This document shows, in pieces, positions 15,457 through 23,965 of a stretch of 24,114 nucleotides of DNA. Under the pieces are notes generated by a model. It was not told the origin of the DNA. It saw nothing but the letters and a program-made list of their open reading frames with translations, and made no database searches. The DNA comes from Bacteroidales bacterium. Its GTDB lineage: Bacteria > Bacteroidota > Bacteroidia > Bacteroidales > UBA932. Both the position numbers and the translations under genes were made by a program. How positions within the stretch are numbered: position 1 is the stretch's first letter; each line of letters starts with the position of its first letter. The stretch is from the NCBI GenBank assembly GCA_017383945.1, contig JAFNUQ010000042.1:1-24114 (forward strand), read 5' to 3'.

Positions 15457-15464
15457 ACTCTATT

Positions 15465-16712
15465 ATGAAACGTCTTCTGATAATTTCATACTATTGGCCT
15501 CCAACAGGTGGTTCTGGAGTGCAAAGGTGGGTCAAGTTCAGCAAGTACCTACCCTCACACGACTGGCAACCAGTAGTATATACCCCTCTTAACCCAGAGC
15601 AACTTGCTGTGGATGAAAGTCTTGTCAAAGATATTCCAGAGTGTGCTGAGATCATAAAGACAAAGATCTTTGAACCCTATAGCCTTTATCGCAAGCTTGT
15701 TGGAGGAGGAAAATCAGAAGTCAACCCTGTAAATGCGCAGAAAAAAAGTTTGGGAGCAAGACTTTCTCTCTGGGTCAGAGGAGAGTTTTTTATCCCCGAT
15801 CCTCGTTGTTTCTGGATTAGAAGTTCCGTGCGCTTCCTGACTAAATACCTCAAGGAACATCCTGTAGATGCGATAGTTACCACAGGCCCACCACAATCTA
15901 TGCATCTGATCGGACGGGCACTGAAAAGAAAAACAGGAATCAGATGGATTGCCGACTTCCGCGATCCTTGGACAGATATTTTCTATTATAAGCATCTCGG
16001 TCTTTCAAAGTCTGCTGACCGCAAACATCACGCTCTGGAACAAAGTGTTCTGGACGAGGCCGACGCAATCATAGCAGTTACTCCGCTGGTTCAAGCAGAT
16101 TTTCAGGCCAAGACCAAGACTCCTGTCCACCTGATTACCAATGGCTTCGATCCTGATGATTTCCCTAAGAATATTGAAGCGCAAAACGACGGAAAATTCC
16201 GCATAGTACATACCGGACTGTTTGCTGCAGACGGAAATCCTCTTAAACTCTGGGACTGCTTAGCTGAAATGTGTCAGGAAGACAAGTGCTTTGCACAAAG
16301 ACTTGAGATCCGCCTGGCAGGAAAAACAGATAGCGCAATCATCCACGCAATTAAGGAAAGAGGACTTGGGGACAAACTCATAGATCTTGGATATCTACCT
16401 CACAATGAGATAGTTAAAGAGCAGACAAACGCAAACATCCTGATGCTTCCTCTACGCCAGGAGCCCGAATATCTGAAGGTTCTTCCAGGAAAAATCTTTG
16501 AATATCTAGCTGCTCGCAGACCTGTGCTTGGCATCGGTCAGAGTGATGGTATTGCCTCCCAGGTACTTAGAGAAGCCGGTGCTGGGGAGATGTATGATTG
16601 GCAGGAGAAGGCTGCACTCAAGGACTTCATCTTGGCAGAGCATCGTGTTTCTGACAAGATCGAGAAATATTCGCGCAGCGCGCTCACTGAGAAATTAGTT
16701 GAAATCCTATGA
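15465..16712 (+). CDS. Glycosyltransferase, family 4-like (GT-B fold)
   Basis: 415 residues from the ATG at 15465; an earlier in-frame start at 15357 would run over the divergent promoter. The N terminus LLIISYYWPPTGGSGVQRW is typical of GT4 donor-fold N-terminal domains (PPxxGGSGV loop), followed by DAIVTTGPPQS and WIADFRDPWTD. The C-terminal half has FRIVHTGLF and the LPGKIFEYLAARRPVLGIG donor-binding stretch. The enzyme probably transfers a sugar from a nucleotide donor in cell-surface polysaccharide or glycoprotein assembly at the cytoplasmic face; donor and acceptor are unknown. Its stop overlaps the start of the YfhO-like gene (ATGA), so the two are translationally coupled and probably act in one envelope pathway. 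Confidence 0.88.
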   Translation: MKRLLIISYYWPPTGGSGVQRWVKFSKYLPSHDWQPVVYTPLNPEQLAVDESLVKDIPECAEIIKTKIFEPYSLYRKLVGGGKSEVNPVNAQKKSLGARLSLWVRGEFFIPDPRCFWIRSSVRFLTKYLKEHPVDAIVTTGPPQSMHLIGRALKRKTGIRWIADFRDPWTDIFYYKHLGLSKSADRKHHALEQSVLDEADAIIAVTPLVQADFQAKTKTPVHLITNGFDPDDFPKNIEAQNDGKFRIVHTGLFAADGNPLKLWDCLAEMCQEDKCFAQRLEIRLAGKTDSAIIHAIKERGLGDKLIDLGYLPHNEIVKEQTNANILMLPLRQEPEYLKVLPGKIFEYLAARRPVLGIGQSDGIASQVLREAGAGEMYDWQEKAALKDFILAEHRVSDKIEKYSRSALTEKLVEIL

Positions 16713-19141
16713 ATATGAAAAAGAATATAATTTACATAGTCTGTACCCTTTTGGGCTTTCTGGTTCTTTCCTATGCCTATGTACCTGAGGTACTTAGCGG
16801 AAAGATTGTCAATCAGAGCGACATCTCCGGCTGGCAGGGCATGTCACACGAGATGATGGAATGGAACTCAGCTCACCCGGACAATCAGACCGCCTGGACT
16901 CAGTCTATGTTTGGCGGAATGCCGACAACAACTATACACGCCTCAACGGAAGGTGACTGGACTCAGAAGATATATGATTTTCTGCTCACCGGTCGCAGAC
17001 CTGCCACTTATATTTTTATTTCCCTGCTTGGCGCATGGCTGCTGATGCTTTCATTTGGCATCCATCCACTCATCGCAATCGGCGGCGCTATTGCTGTGAG
17101 TTTCTGCTCATATAATTTCCAGATAATTCAGGTCGGTCACAACACAAAAATGCAGGCCATCGCATTCCTTCCTTGGGTGCTTGCGGCTCTTGTTTTTACC
17201 TATCGCAGCGCTATGGAAAGGAAGAAAAAATGGCTCCCTTGGGCCGGCCTCGGAGCAGCTCTCTTTGCTCTGAGCCTGAGTTTCCAGGTCAAGGCAAATC
17301 ACCCGCAGATCACATACTATCTGGCGATTATGATTCTGCTTTATGCTTTGATTCTACTGGTTTGGCTGCCCTGGGACAAACAGAGACGCAAAGAACTTAA
17401 AAGATTTTTTGCCGCTTCAGCACTTCTTCTTGTGCTAGGCTGCACCGGCATAGCAACCAATGCCATCAAGCTTCTTCCTACTCTTGAATACACTCCTTAT
17501 TCTATGCGTGGCGGAAGTAGTGAGAAGGCAGATGGAAGCAAAGAGACAAAAGGCCTTGAACTTGACTATGCTACCGCCTGGTCTTATGGCTGGGAAGAGC
17601 TTCCTAATCTGCTGATTCCTAATTTCAACGGCGGATCTTCTGCCGGCGCAATCAACCCGGATAACTCCGAGACAATCGCACTTCTGCGACAGGCAGGACA
17701 GAGCAACCTCAATGAGACAGCCAAGAGTCTGCCGCTTTACTGGGGTCCGCAGCCATTTACCGCAGGTCCTATGTATATGGGAGCAATTACTATCTTCCTC
17801 TTCATATTAGGACTATTCCTTTGCAAGGGTAAGGAGAAGTGGTGGATTGTCGCTTGTACGGTCCTGGCGGTCTTGCTCGCCTTGGGCAGCCATTTCCTCT
17901 GGTTTACAAAGCTGTTCTATGATTATGTGCCGCTCTACAACAAGTTCCGCACTGTCTCTATGGCGCTGATTGTTCTTCAGTTTACTCTACCGATATTGGC
18001 TTTTATCGTACTTGACCGCATCGTGAAGAATGAGCAGAGTGCTGCCCTTCTGAAGAGCAAAGGGCTCTGGGCCTACGGCATAACTGCCGGATTCTGTGCA
18101 CTCTTTGTTATCATTCCTTCTCTTGCGGGATCGTTTGTTGGCGGAGCTGATGCTTCTATGCCTGATATCCTTGTGGACGCCCTTCAGGCAGACCGCAAGA
18201 TGCTTCTGGTCAAGGATGCGCTTCGCTCGCTATTATTTATATCTGCCGCCTTCATTCTGATGCGTTGGGGCATCAGCATACCTAAGAACGCTCAGAAGAC
18301 CTGGGAGACTCAGCCGGAGATGGGACACGCACGCAGACGTACTGCTGCACTGCTCGTGTGCCTGCTGGTGCTGCTGGATCTCTTCTCTATTGACAAGAGA
18401 TACCTCAACAGCGATCATTTTATAACCAAACGCAACTTCCAGAGCCAGTTTAACTTAAGGCCTGTTGACAAGATCATTCTTGAGGATAAGGACCCTTCTT
18501 ACAGAGTGCTTGACTTGACTGTAAATGTGTTTAATGACTCGCACCCTTCATATTGGCACAAGAACATCGGCGGTTACTCCCCTGCAAAACTGCAGAGATA
18601 TCAGGAGTTTATTGATGCCAAGCTTGCTGACGAAATCAACAACGTTGTAAATGTAATCAATCAGGGAGGAATTTTTGAAGAAACCGAGGCAGCGCTCCCA
18701 TATCTCGAAGGTCTTGCTCAGATGAACTGCCGATACATCATTGTCGGAGACGACCTGCCGCCGCTGGTTTATCGTCACGCCAAGGGCAATGCCTGGTTTG
18801 CCGAGGGCGAGGGCAGCGCCGTGATGACAAGCTATGCGCCAAATGAAATGCACTATTGCTACAATTCGCCGGAAGGCGGAAAGCTCATCTTCAGCGAGGT
18901 TTATTATCCTGCAGGCTGGTCATTGGTAGTTGAAGAGACCGGCGAAGAGTTGGCTATCGAGCTTGAGAATGACCTGCTCAGAGCTGCTCAGGTACCAGCA
19001 GGAGAACACAATCTTGTGATGCGTTTTGAACCGAAGTCATACAGTGTCGGGGAGAACGTGTCCAGGGCGAGTTCTATTGCGATAATCCTTGTAGTGCTAC
19101 TTGCTGTGGGTTATGTCATTGCAACAAGAAAGCAGGAATAA
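16709..19141 (+). CDS. YfhO-like multi-pass membrane protein
   Basis: 810 residues with an N-terminal transmembrane helix (about 6-24), an extracytoplasmic loop with WTQSMFGGMPTT (63-74), then roughly ten or more membrane segments to about residue 575, a soluble domain of about 200 residues (570-785) and a last membrane helix (about 787-805) before a short basic tail. The layout and the FGGMP and GHNTKM segments resemble the large YfhO-family proteins common in Bacteroidota, which are GT-C-like membrane proteins thought to glycosylate envelope polymers using lipid-linked sugars. Catalytic residues are not well enough defined to assign. The four-base overlap with the glycosyltransferase suggests joint work on one surface glycan. 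ATG 16715 is an alternative start two codons in. Confidence 0.8.
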   Translation: MNMKKNIIYIVCTLLGFLVLSYAYVPEVLSGKIVNQSDISGWQGMSHEMMEWNSAHPDNQTAWTQSMFGGMPTTTIHASTEGDWTQKIYDFLLTGRRPATYIFISLLGAWLLMLSFGIHPLIAIGGAIAVSFCSYNFQIIQVGHNTKMQAIAFLPWVLAALVFTYRSAMERKKKWLPWAGLGAALFALSLSFQVKANHPQITYYLAIMILLYALILLVWLPWDKQRRKELKRFFAASALLLVLGCTGIATNAIKLLPTLEYTPYSMRGGSSEKADGSKETKGLELDYATAWSYGWEELPNLLIPNFNGGSSAGAINPDNSETIALLRQAGQSNLNETAKSLPLYWGPQPFTAGPMYMGAITIFLFILGLFLCKGKEKWWIVACTVLAVLLALGSHFLWFTKLFYDYVPLYNKFRTVSMALIVLQFTLPILAFIVLDRIVKNEQSAALLKSKGLWAYGITAGFCALFVIIPSLAGSFVGGADASMPDILVDALQADRKMLLVKDALRSLLFISAAFILMRWGISIPKNAQKTWETQPEMGHARRRTAALLVCLLVLLDLFSIDKRYLNSDHFITKRNFQSQFNLRPVDKIILEDKDPSYRVLDLTVNVFNDSHPSYWHKNIGGYSPAKLQRYQEFIDAKLADEINNVVNVINQGGIFEETEAALPYLEGLAQMNCRYIIVGDDLPPLVYRHAKGNAWFAEGEGSAVMTSYAPNEMHYCYNSPEGGKLIFSEVYYPAGWSLVVEETGEELAIELENDLLRAAQVPAGEHNLVMRFEPKSYSVGENVSRASSIAIILVVLLAVGYVIATRKQE

Positions 19142-19146
19142 GGTTA

Positions 19147-19177
19147 TTGCATAAATTGTTATTTGTCATTAATTTTG
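19147..19177 (+). promoter_or_regulatory. Promoter of galK (-33/-7)
   Basis: TTG (19147-19149), a 20-base spacer and TAATTTTG (19170-19177) fit the Bacteroidota promoter. The predicted leader is about 36 AT-rich bases before the ATG at 19217. Confidence 0.65.
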
Positions 19178-19216
19178 TGGATGTTCAATTTGAAATAATT
19201 AATAACACTCGTTAAT

Positions 19217-20359
19217 ATGTTACAATCAATCAAAGAAAAGTTTGAATCGCTTTATGGCGAGGGTGGCGTTGCTTATGCATCAGCTGGTAGAATCAATCTC
19301 ATCGGTGAGCATACCGACTACAATGGTGGTTATGTTTTCCCAGGTGCTATTGATAAGGGCATTACTGCTGTTATCAAGCTCAACGGTACTGATAAGGTAA
19401 ATGCTTATTCTCTTGACTACAATGAGGCTGTGAGCTTCGGTCTTGAGGAGGCAGATGCTCCTGCACAGTCTTGGGCTCGTTACATCTTCGGTGTATGTAG
19501 AGAGACTATCAAGAGAGGTGGCAAGGTTGCCGGTTTTGATGCTGTGTTTGCTGGAGACGTGCCACTTGGTGCTGGTCTTTCTAGCTCGGCTGCTCTTGAG
19601 AGCTGCTTTGCATATGCTATCAACGACCTCAACAATAATAATATTGATAAGTTTGAACTTGCTCGCATCGGTCAGTCAACTGAGCACAACTACTGCGGTG
19701 TGAAGTGCGGTATCATGGATCAGTTTGCTTCTTGCTTCGGCCAGAAGGGCAGCCTCATCCGCCTCAACTGCAAGACTATGGAATACAAGTACTTCCCATT
19801 CAATCCAGAGGGATACAAGCTTGTACTCGTGGACTCTTGTGTAAAGCACGAGCTTGCTTCTTCAGCATACAACAAGAGAAGAGAGTCTTGTGAGAATGCA
19901 GCTGCAGCCATCAAGAAGAATCACCCTGAGATTGAGTTCCTCAGCGATTGCAACCGCCTCTGGTTGGATGAGGTAAGAGGCGAGATCCCTCAGGAGGACT
20001 TCCTCAGAGCAGAGTATGTTATCGGTGAGGTTCAGAGAGTGCTTGACGTGTGTGACGCACTCGAGAGAGGTGACTACGAGACTGTCGGTGAGTTGATGTA
20101 TCAGACACACTTCGGCCTCAGCAGACTTTACGAGGTGAGCTGCGAGGAGCTTGACTTCCTCAACAAGCTTGCACGCAAGATGGACGTTACCGGCTCACGC
20201 GTAATGGGTGGCGGCTTCGGCGGTTGTACAATCAACCTCGTTAAGGAAGATCTCTATCAGAACTTCGTAGACACAGCAAAGGCTGAGTTTGCAGCCCGCT
20301 TCGGTCACGAGCCTAAGATCTACGACGTAGTGATCTCAGACGGAGCAAGAAAACTCTAA
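19217..20359 (+). CDS. galK: Galactokinase
   Basis: 380 residues, a GHMP-family kinase that phosphorylates galactose to galactose-1-phosphate with ATP (first committed Leloir step, cytoplasm). All three signatures are present: GRINLIGEHTDYNGG (24-38), the nucleotide loop PLGAGLSSSAALES (116-129), and VMGGGFGGCTINL near the C terminus. The codons are strikingly rich in GCT, GGT and CTT in the first third, unlike the neighbouring membrane protein gene, which suggests high expression. It has its own promoter. No galT, galE, mutarotase or sugar transporter accompanies it here. The GH2 enzyme 8 kb away could supply galactose, but this is only a possible link. It ends three bases from the convergent CpXC gene. 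Confidence 0.97.
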   Translation: MLQSIKEKFESLYGEGGVAYASAGRINLIGEHTDYNGGYVFPGAIDKGITAVIKLNGTDKVNAYSLDYNEAVSFGLEEADAPAQSWARYIFGVCRETIKRGGKVAGFDAVFAGDVPLGAGLSSSAALESCFAYAINDLNNNNIDKFELARIGQSTEHNYCGVKCGIMDQFASCFGQKGSLIRLNCKTMEYKYFPFNPEGYKLVLVDSCVKHELASSAYNKRRESCENAAAAIKKNHPEIEFLSDCNRLWLDEVRGEIPQEDFLRAEYVIGEVQRVLDVCDALERGDYETVGELMYQTHFGLSRLYEVSCEELDFLNKLARKMDVTGSRVMGGGFGGCTINLVKEDLYQNFVDTAKAEFAARFGHEPKIYDVVISDGARKL

Positions 20360-20362
20360 TCG

Positions 20363-20953
20363 CTAGGCGAAATATTTAGAAAGCCAGTCCGAATCGACTC
20401 TACAGAGCGTTCGGGCTGCTTCTTTTATAGACGGGTTGCGAGTGAGTATGCCGGCACAATCTTCATAGACATTAAATCCCACAGCAATCATCTGCATCTC
20501 TCCATTTTCCGGATAGGTAAAGGTCATCTCCGAATCAGCGCCCTGAACACCCACAAACCTGAGCTGGACTTCCTTTGATATCTCCCTAAGGGTCACATAC
20601 TTACACAATTCCATAGTAACATCATCAAGACCATAGGAGTGGATTTTGACCTTCTCTATGAGATCTCCGACAGACGACACTACCCTACCCACATAACCTT
20701 CCGGAAGGTCTTCGCCTGATACTGGGGCCGGACTAAGAAGAATCATCAGCTTTTCATCAGGATCGTGATAAAGACAAGCTTCTGTAATGAGGTTGAGGCG
20801 ACCACAATGAGGACAAGTCCAAGTGAAGTATTCACCTGAAAGGACTTTTTCCTTGAGTTCCGGATTTCTTGCAATATTTATACTTGCATCAAACTCTTGT
20901 GTATGTGACTTTGAGCAATGGTTGCATATTAGTTGAAGTTGTCTTGCTGGCAT
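20363..20953 (-). CDS. CpXC-domain protein with two CxxC zinc-knuckle pairs
   Basis: 196 residues from the ATG at 20953; a TTG fifteen bases earlier also lies in frame, but the ATG is preferred. The N-terminal region has LICNHCSKSH (C10, C13), the DASINIARNPELKEKVLSGE segment (22-41) and TWTCPHCG (C47, C50). This matches the CpXC domain, a small predicted zinc-binding module of unknown function. The remaining ~140 residues are mixed helix and strand with no motif I recognise and no signal peptide, so the protein is probably cytoplasmic. It starts four bases after the stop of the large protease-barrel gene on the same strand, so the two are probably cotranscribed. The role of the pair is unknown. 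Confidence 0.8.
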   Translation of the reverse strand: MPARQLQLICNHCSKSHTQEFDASINIARNPELKEKVLSGEYFTWTCPHCGRLNLITEACLYHDPDEKLMILLSPAPVSGEDLPEGYVGRVVSSVGDLIEKVKIHSYGLDDVTMELCKYVTLREISKEVQLRFVGVQGADSEMTFTYPENGEMQMIAVGFNVYEDCAGILTRNPSIKEAARTLCRVDSDWLSKYFA

Positions 20954-20957
20954 ATCT

Positions 20958-23882
20958 TTAAAGATCAATTGTAAATATCATATTAATGCTATATGGTTGA
21001 GGCTGAGCTCCCATTTTTTTGAGTGAGCCATAAAGTGAGCCTCCTAAGTAACTTGCTCTCACGCCTATGCGTGTATCATAAGGAATAAAAGCAAGATTAC
21101 CCAAACGGACAGTAAAATCTGCACCTGTGCTATATAAGCTGCCCAGATTCTCTCCATCGCTGTAAAGAGAGAAATCAAAAAACGGCGTGAGTTCAAAGTT
21201 TCTAAGATAGGCTATTGCGCCAAGTCCACTCCAATCAAGAGGAAGAATAGGCATAGCATAATCTACCGACAAGCGCAACTTACCATTAAAGCCTGCCAGC
21301 GCAAGATTTGAGGCTGAGCTATATCCTCTTGGTGCAGTAGAAGTCAAGGATTCTGAGAAAATTGCATAGTTGCGGGTTTGTTCATAGAGAGCAGCCCACT
21401 TAAATCCGTGTGTCGGATGAAGGCCCGGCGTATATGCATAGAGGTGAGCATAATAGGACGGGTTGAATACTTCTGTCACAAACGGCCTTGAGCTGTAGGC
21501 AAGTTCTGCTCCAACACCCCAGCGAGGATAGATGCGCGAGTTTGGAATCGACTGCATCAGGTAGGCTCTCAAAGAACTCAACTGCCTCATCACAGGAGCT
21601 TTATCTGCTCCTTTAACAAGATAGTCGTTGGATAGAATCGCGTTAACTTGAGGAATGATACCAATATTCAGTCCTCCCCTAGAGAGATTGATCGGAATAT
21701 ATGCCTTCAGATCCGAGGTAAATACAGGAGGATCCAGATATCTGGTCTTCAGCACATAATGGTTATTTTCAATGTCTCTTTTATACTCTATCGCCTCACG
21801 CGTATTGAGGTAAAGCTTTGCTTCTATCACAGGAGTCCAGGCACTGAATTTAAGGCTCATGTGTCCTGAGTTTCTCCACACGCCCTCCTGTCGTGCACTG
21901 TAGGCCACCGTACCGCTCAAAGTACCCAGCTCGTTTTGAAAAAAGGCGGTAGCACCAATCCCTGCAGCAGTTGTCAAAGAGGACAAGCTCAAGGAAGAAA
22001 CTGCATCCGGGTCAACATAAACGGGCACCCAAGAATGGATTTTAAAGGAATTGGCCAGCTTGGAATATGGCTTCACCTCTCCGATTTGAACCGGTGCTGT
22101 ATAATCTATAGGGGCTTCATTTGCGACAAGATCAGAGACAAAAGGAAATGCTCCCTCTTGAGCCTTCAAGCTCGCCGCTGCGTGCATCATCTGCCCTGCG
22201 GATATCTTCATCACAGCTCTTCCTTCCTCGGCAAGTTCTGTAAAATAAAGCTCATCCTGAAGAAGCAGGAAATCTCCGCCACCGCGCTTTAAAACAGTGT
22301 GTTGCTGCAAGTTAGATCCGTCAAGCGAGATACTGTAAAGCTCATTTACACCCGACACATCGCAGCTGAAGTAGATACGTTCACCGTCTGTGAAAAGGCG
22401 GTCAAGATTGGCCGCGGCAGGCGGCATCACGACCGAAGCATCGCTGACCTTATAGATAGCTATTCCTCCGTCTACGATAGCGCTGGCATAAAGCTCGTTT
22501 CCTACCCAGAGCGGGGAGAGATATTGCACCTCTGAGGGCGAAACAAATACAGCAAAAGAGCTCGCATCCTCAGTGCTGATGACTCTGATCTGGCTTCCTC
22601 CCTCTTCCGGATAGCATACAACTGCAAGCTTGGCTTCGCTAGGATGCGGATCAGGATTGTAGTAGCGCTTGCCTTGAGTGAGCGTGCGCACCTTGCCCTC
22701 GGAGTTCATGGCTCTGATCTCTGAGAAGCTGCGGAGCTCCCAACGGGCGCTAGGTCGGAATTCGCTCCAGACTATTTCTCCGGTCGCAGAGCTATATTTC
22801 AAAGGCGAATGCATGCTTGAGATGAGTGCCAGCGTCTGCGCACTTCCATCTGCGGAAAGTTTCACGATCTTAGGCACGTCAACAATGCTCGTGCGGACAG
22901 CATACAACTCGCCGTCAGCAGAGACAATATCTTTATATTCGCTAAACTTCTTGCTATGAGGATTGAGCTGCTGCGCTTCAATAAAAGGCGCTCTTTTCTG
23001 CTCATCCGCAAGCCAGAAGGCCTGGAGGCTGTCGGTAATCTCTTTGAAGGTATCCTTGCGCCCTTTACCGCTCAGTTGTTTTGTGGTCTTGGAGAAATTA
23101 AAGAACGATATGCCGTGAGCTTCCTTTAGGTTCTGAAAATACCTCGCAGTGAAATCCGGGGCATTGTAAAGGCTTCGGATTCCCGCAAAATTGAGATACC
23201 CAACCCTGTAGTAATCAGGAATATATGTTTTCTGAGAAGAGAATCGCCACTGATAATAATCGCGGGTGTTGGCTCCGCTGATATGAGCACGTTGGTACTC
23301 AAGAAATTTTGCATTGCGTCCTCGTCCTGACTGGGTCATAGCCGTTTCTGCAACAACTGCATCACCTTCAAAGAAACCCTGTCCGCAATAGATTGCAGCA
23401 AGCGCTCCGGACAGCAGCTCTCCGGAAATTACTTTTCCTGCTTTGAAGAGACCGTCTGTATTGTATTGCATCTGAGCGACGTGACGAGACTCGTGAAGAA
23501 CCAGGTGTTTCTCCCACGGTGAAGCGTCAGGGGTATAGGCATCCGGAACCGTATACAAGTCTACCTTCCTCGGTGTCCAGGAAACCTGGCCGTTGGAATA
23601 TGAGGTGTGAGGGTGAAGCACTACCGGCATAGGTTTGCGGAACATCTGGTTAGGTGTATATCCCACAGTGTTTCCTATAGTCAGAGCGGACTGTTCTAGG
23701 CTTGTGGCATAGACTCTCGCTAGAGAATCCAATCCTCTAGGATATATGATTTTATAATTTTTTGTCGCAATCTGACTCCACTTTACATTAGATGGTTCAT
23801 TGCCGATCTCAATAAACTGAGCATGAGCCGAGAAAACAAAGAACAGAGCTATAAAAAGGCAGATTGTATGTTTAACTTTCAT
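20958..23882 (-). CDS. Exported metallopeptidase-like, beta-propeller and C-terminal barrel protein
   Basis: 974 residues. A signal peptide (MKVKHTICLFIALFFVFSAH, with AHA-Q cleavage about 21-22) is followed by a gluzincin-like peptidase region (about 30-290): HLVLHESRHVAQ supplies H130-E131-x-x-H134, and CGQGFFEGDAVVAE places a glutamate (E172) as third zinc ligand, in the style of Peptidase_MA-like domains (EGxAxxxE). Residues about 310-600 hold repeated short strands with SADGE, SLDGSN and DGERIYF turns, resembling a TolB/WD40-type propeller. Residues about 620-974 are long alternating strands with many aromatic residues (YSARQEGVWRN, FELTPFFDFSLYSDG), fitting an outer-membrane barrel, though the last residue is leucine rather than phenylalanine. 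I know similar Bacteroidota proteins only as uncharacterised. Substrate unknown; surface or periplasmic proteolysis is an inference. The CpXC gene follows after four bases. Confidence 0.78.
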   Translation of the reverse strand: MKVKHTICLFIALFFVFSAHAQFIEIGNEPSNVKWSQIATKNYKIIYPRGLDSLARVYATSLEQSALTIGNTVGYTPNQMFRKPMPVVLHPHTSYSNGQVSWTPRKVDLYTVPDAYTPDASPWEKHLVLHESRHVAQMQYNTDGLFKAGKVISGELLSGALAAIYCGQGFFEGDAVVAETAMTQSGRGRNAKFLEYQRAHISGANTRDYYQWRFSSQKTYIPDYYRVGYLNFAGIRSLYNAPDFTARYFQNLKEAHGISFFNFSKTTKQLSGKGRKDTFKEITDSLQAFWLADEQKRAPFIEAQQLNPHSKKFSEYKDIVSADGELYAVRTSIVDVPKIVKLSADGSAQTLALISSMHSPLKYSSATGEIVWSEFRPSARWELRSFSEIRAMNSEGKVRTLTQGKRYYNPDPHPSEAKLAVVCYPEEGGSQIRVISTEDASSFAVFVSPSEVQYLSPLWVGNELYASAIVDGGIAIYKVSDASVVMPPAAANLDRLFTDGERIYFSCDVSGVNELYSISLDGSNLQQHTVLKRGGGDFLLLQDELYFTELAEEGRAVMKISAGQMMHAAASLKAQEGAFPFVSDLVANEAPIDYTAPVQIGEVKPYSKLANSFKIHSWVPVYVDPDAVSSLSLSSLTTAAGIGATAFFQNELGTLSGTVAYSARQEGVWRNSGHMSLKFSAWTPVIEAKLYLNTREAIEYKRDIENNHYVLKTRYLDPPVFTSDLKAYIPINLSRGGLNIGIIPQVNAILSNDYLVKGADKAPVMRQLSSLRAYLMQSIPNSRIYPRWGVGAELAYSSRPFVTEVFNPSYYAHLYAYTPGLHPTHGFKWAALYEQTRNYAIFSESLTSTAPRGYSSASNLALAGFNGKLRLSVDYAMPILPLDWSGLGAIAYLRNFELTPFFDFSLYSDGENLGSLYSTGADFTVRLGNLAFIPYDTRIGVRASYLGGSLYGSLKKMGAQPQPYSINMIFTIDL

Positions 23883-23901
23883 ATTTGCATTTTATTGACT
23901 G

Positions 23902-23909
23902 CTAAGATA
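23902..23909 (-). promoter_or_regulatory. Weak -7-like element for the protease-barrel gene
   Basis: The minus strand reads TATCTTAG, one base off TAnnTTTG, 19 bases before the ATG at 23882. No convincing -33 element is visible. The 83-base divergent region also holds TAACTTTA on the plus strand (about 23932-23939), a similar near match that could serve the lipoprotein gene. Confidence 0.35.
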
Positions 23910-23965
23910 CACTTTTGCTGGGAATTTTTATAACTTTATGGTTTGTTAAAAAACTATACGCTATA

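Noticed and set aside
15357..15464. N-terminal extension of the glycosyltransferase from 15357
   Set aside because: It would translate through the divergent promoters and precede the typical GT4 start LLIISYYWPP.
20360..20370. TCGC-TAG-GCGA palindrome as a bidirectional terminator between galK and the CpXC gene
   Set aside because: The stem is only four base pairs and there is no T run on either strand.
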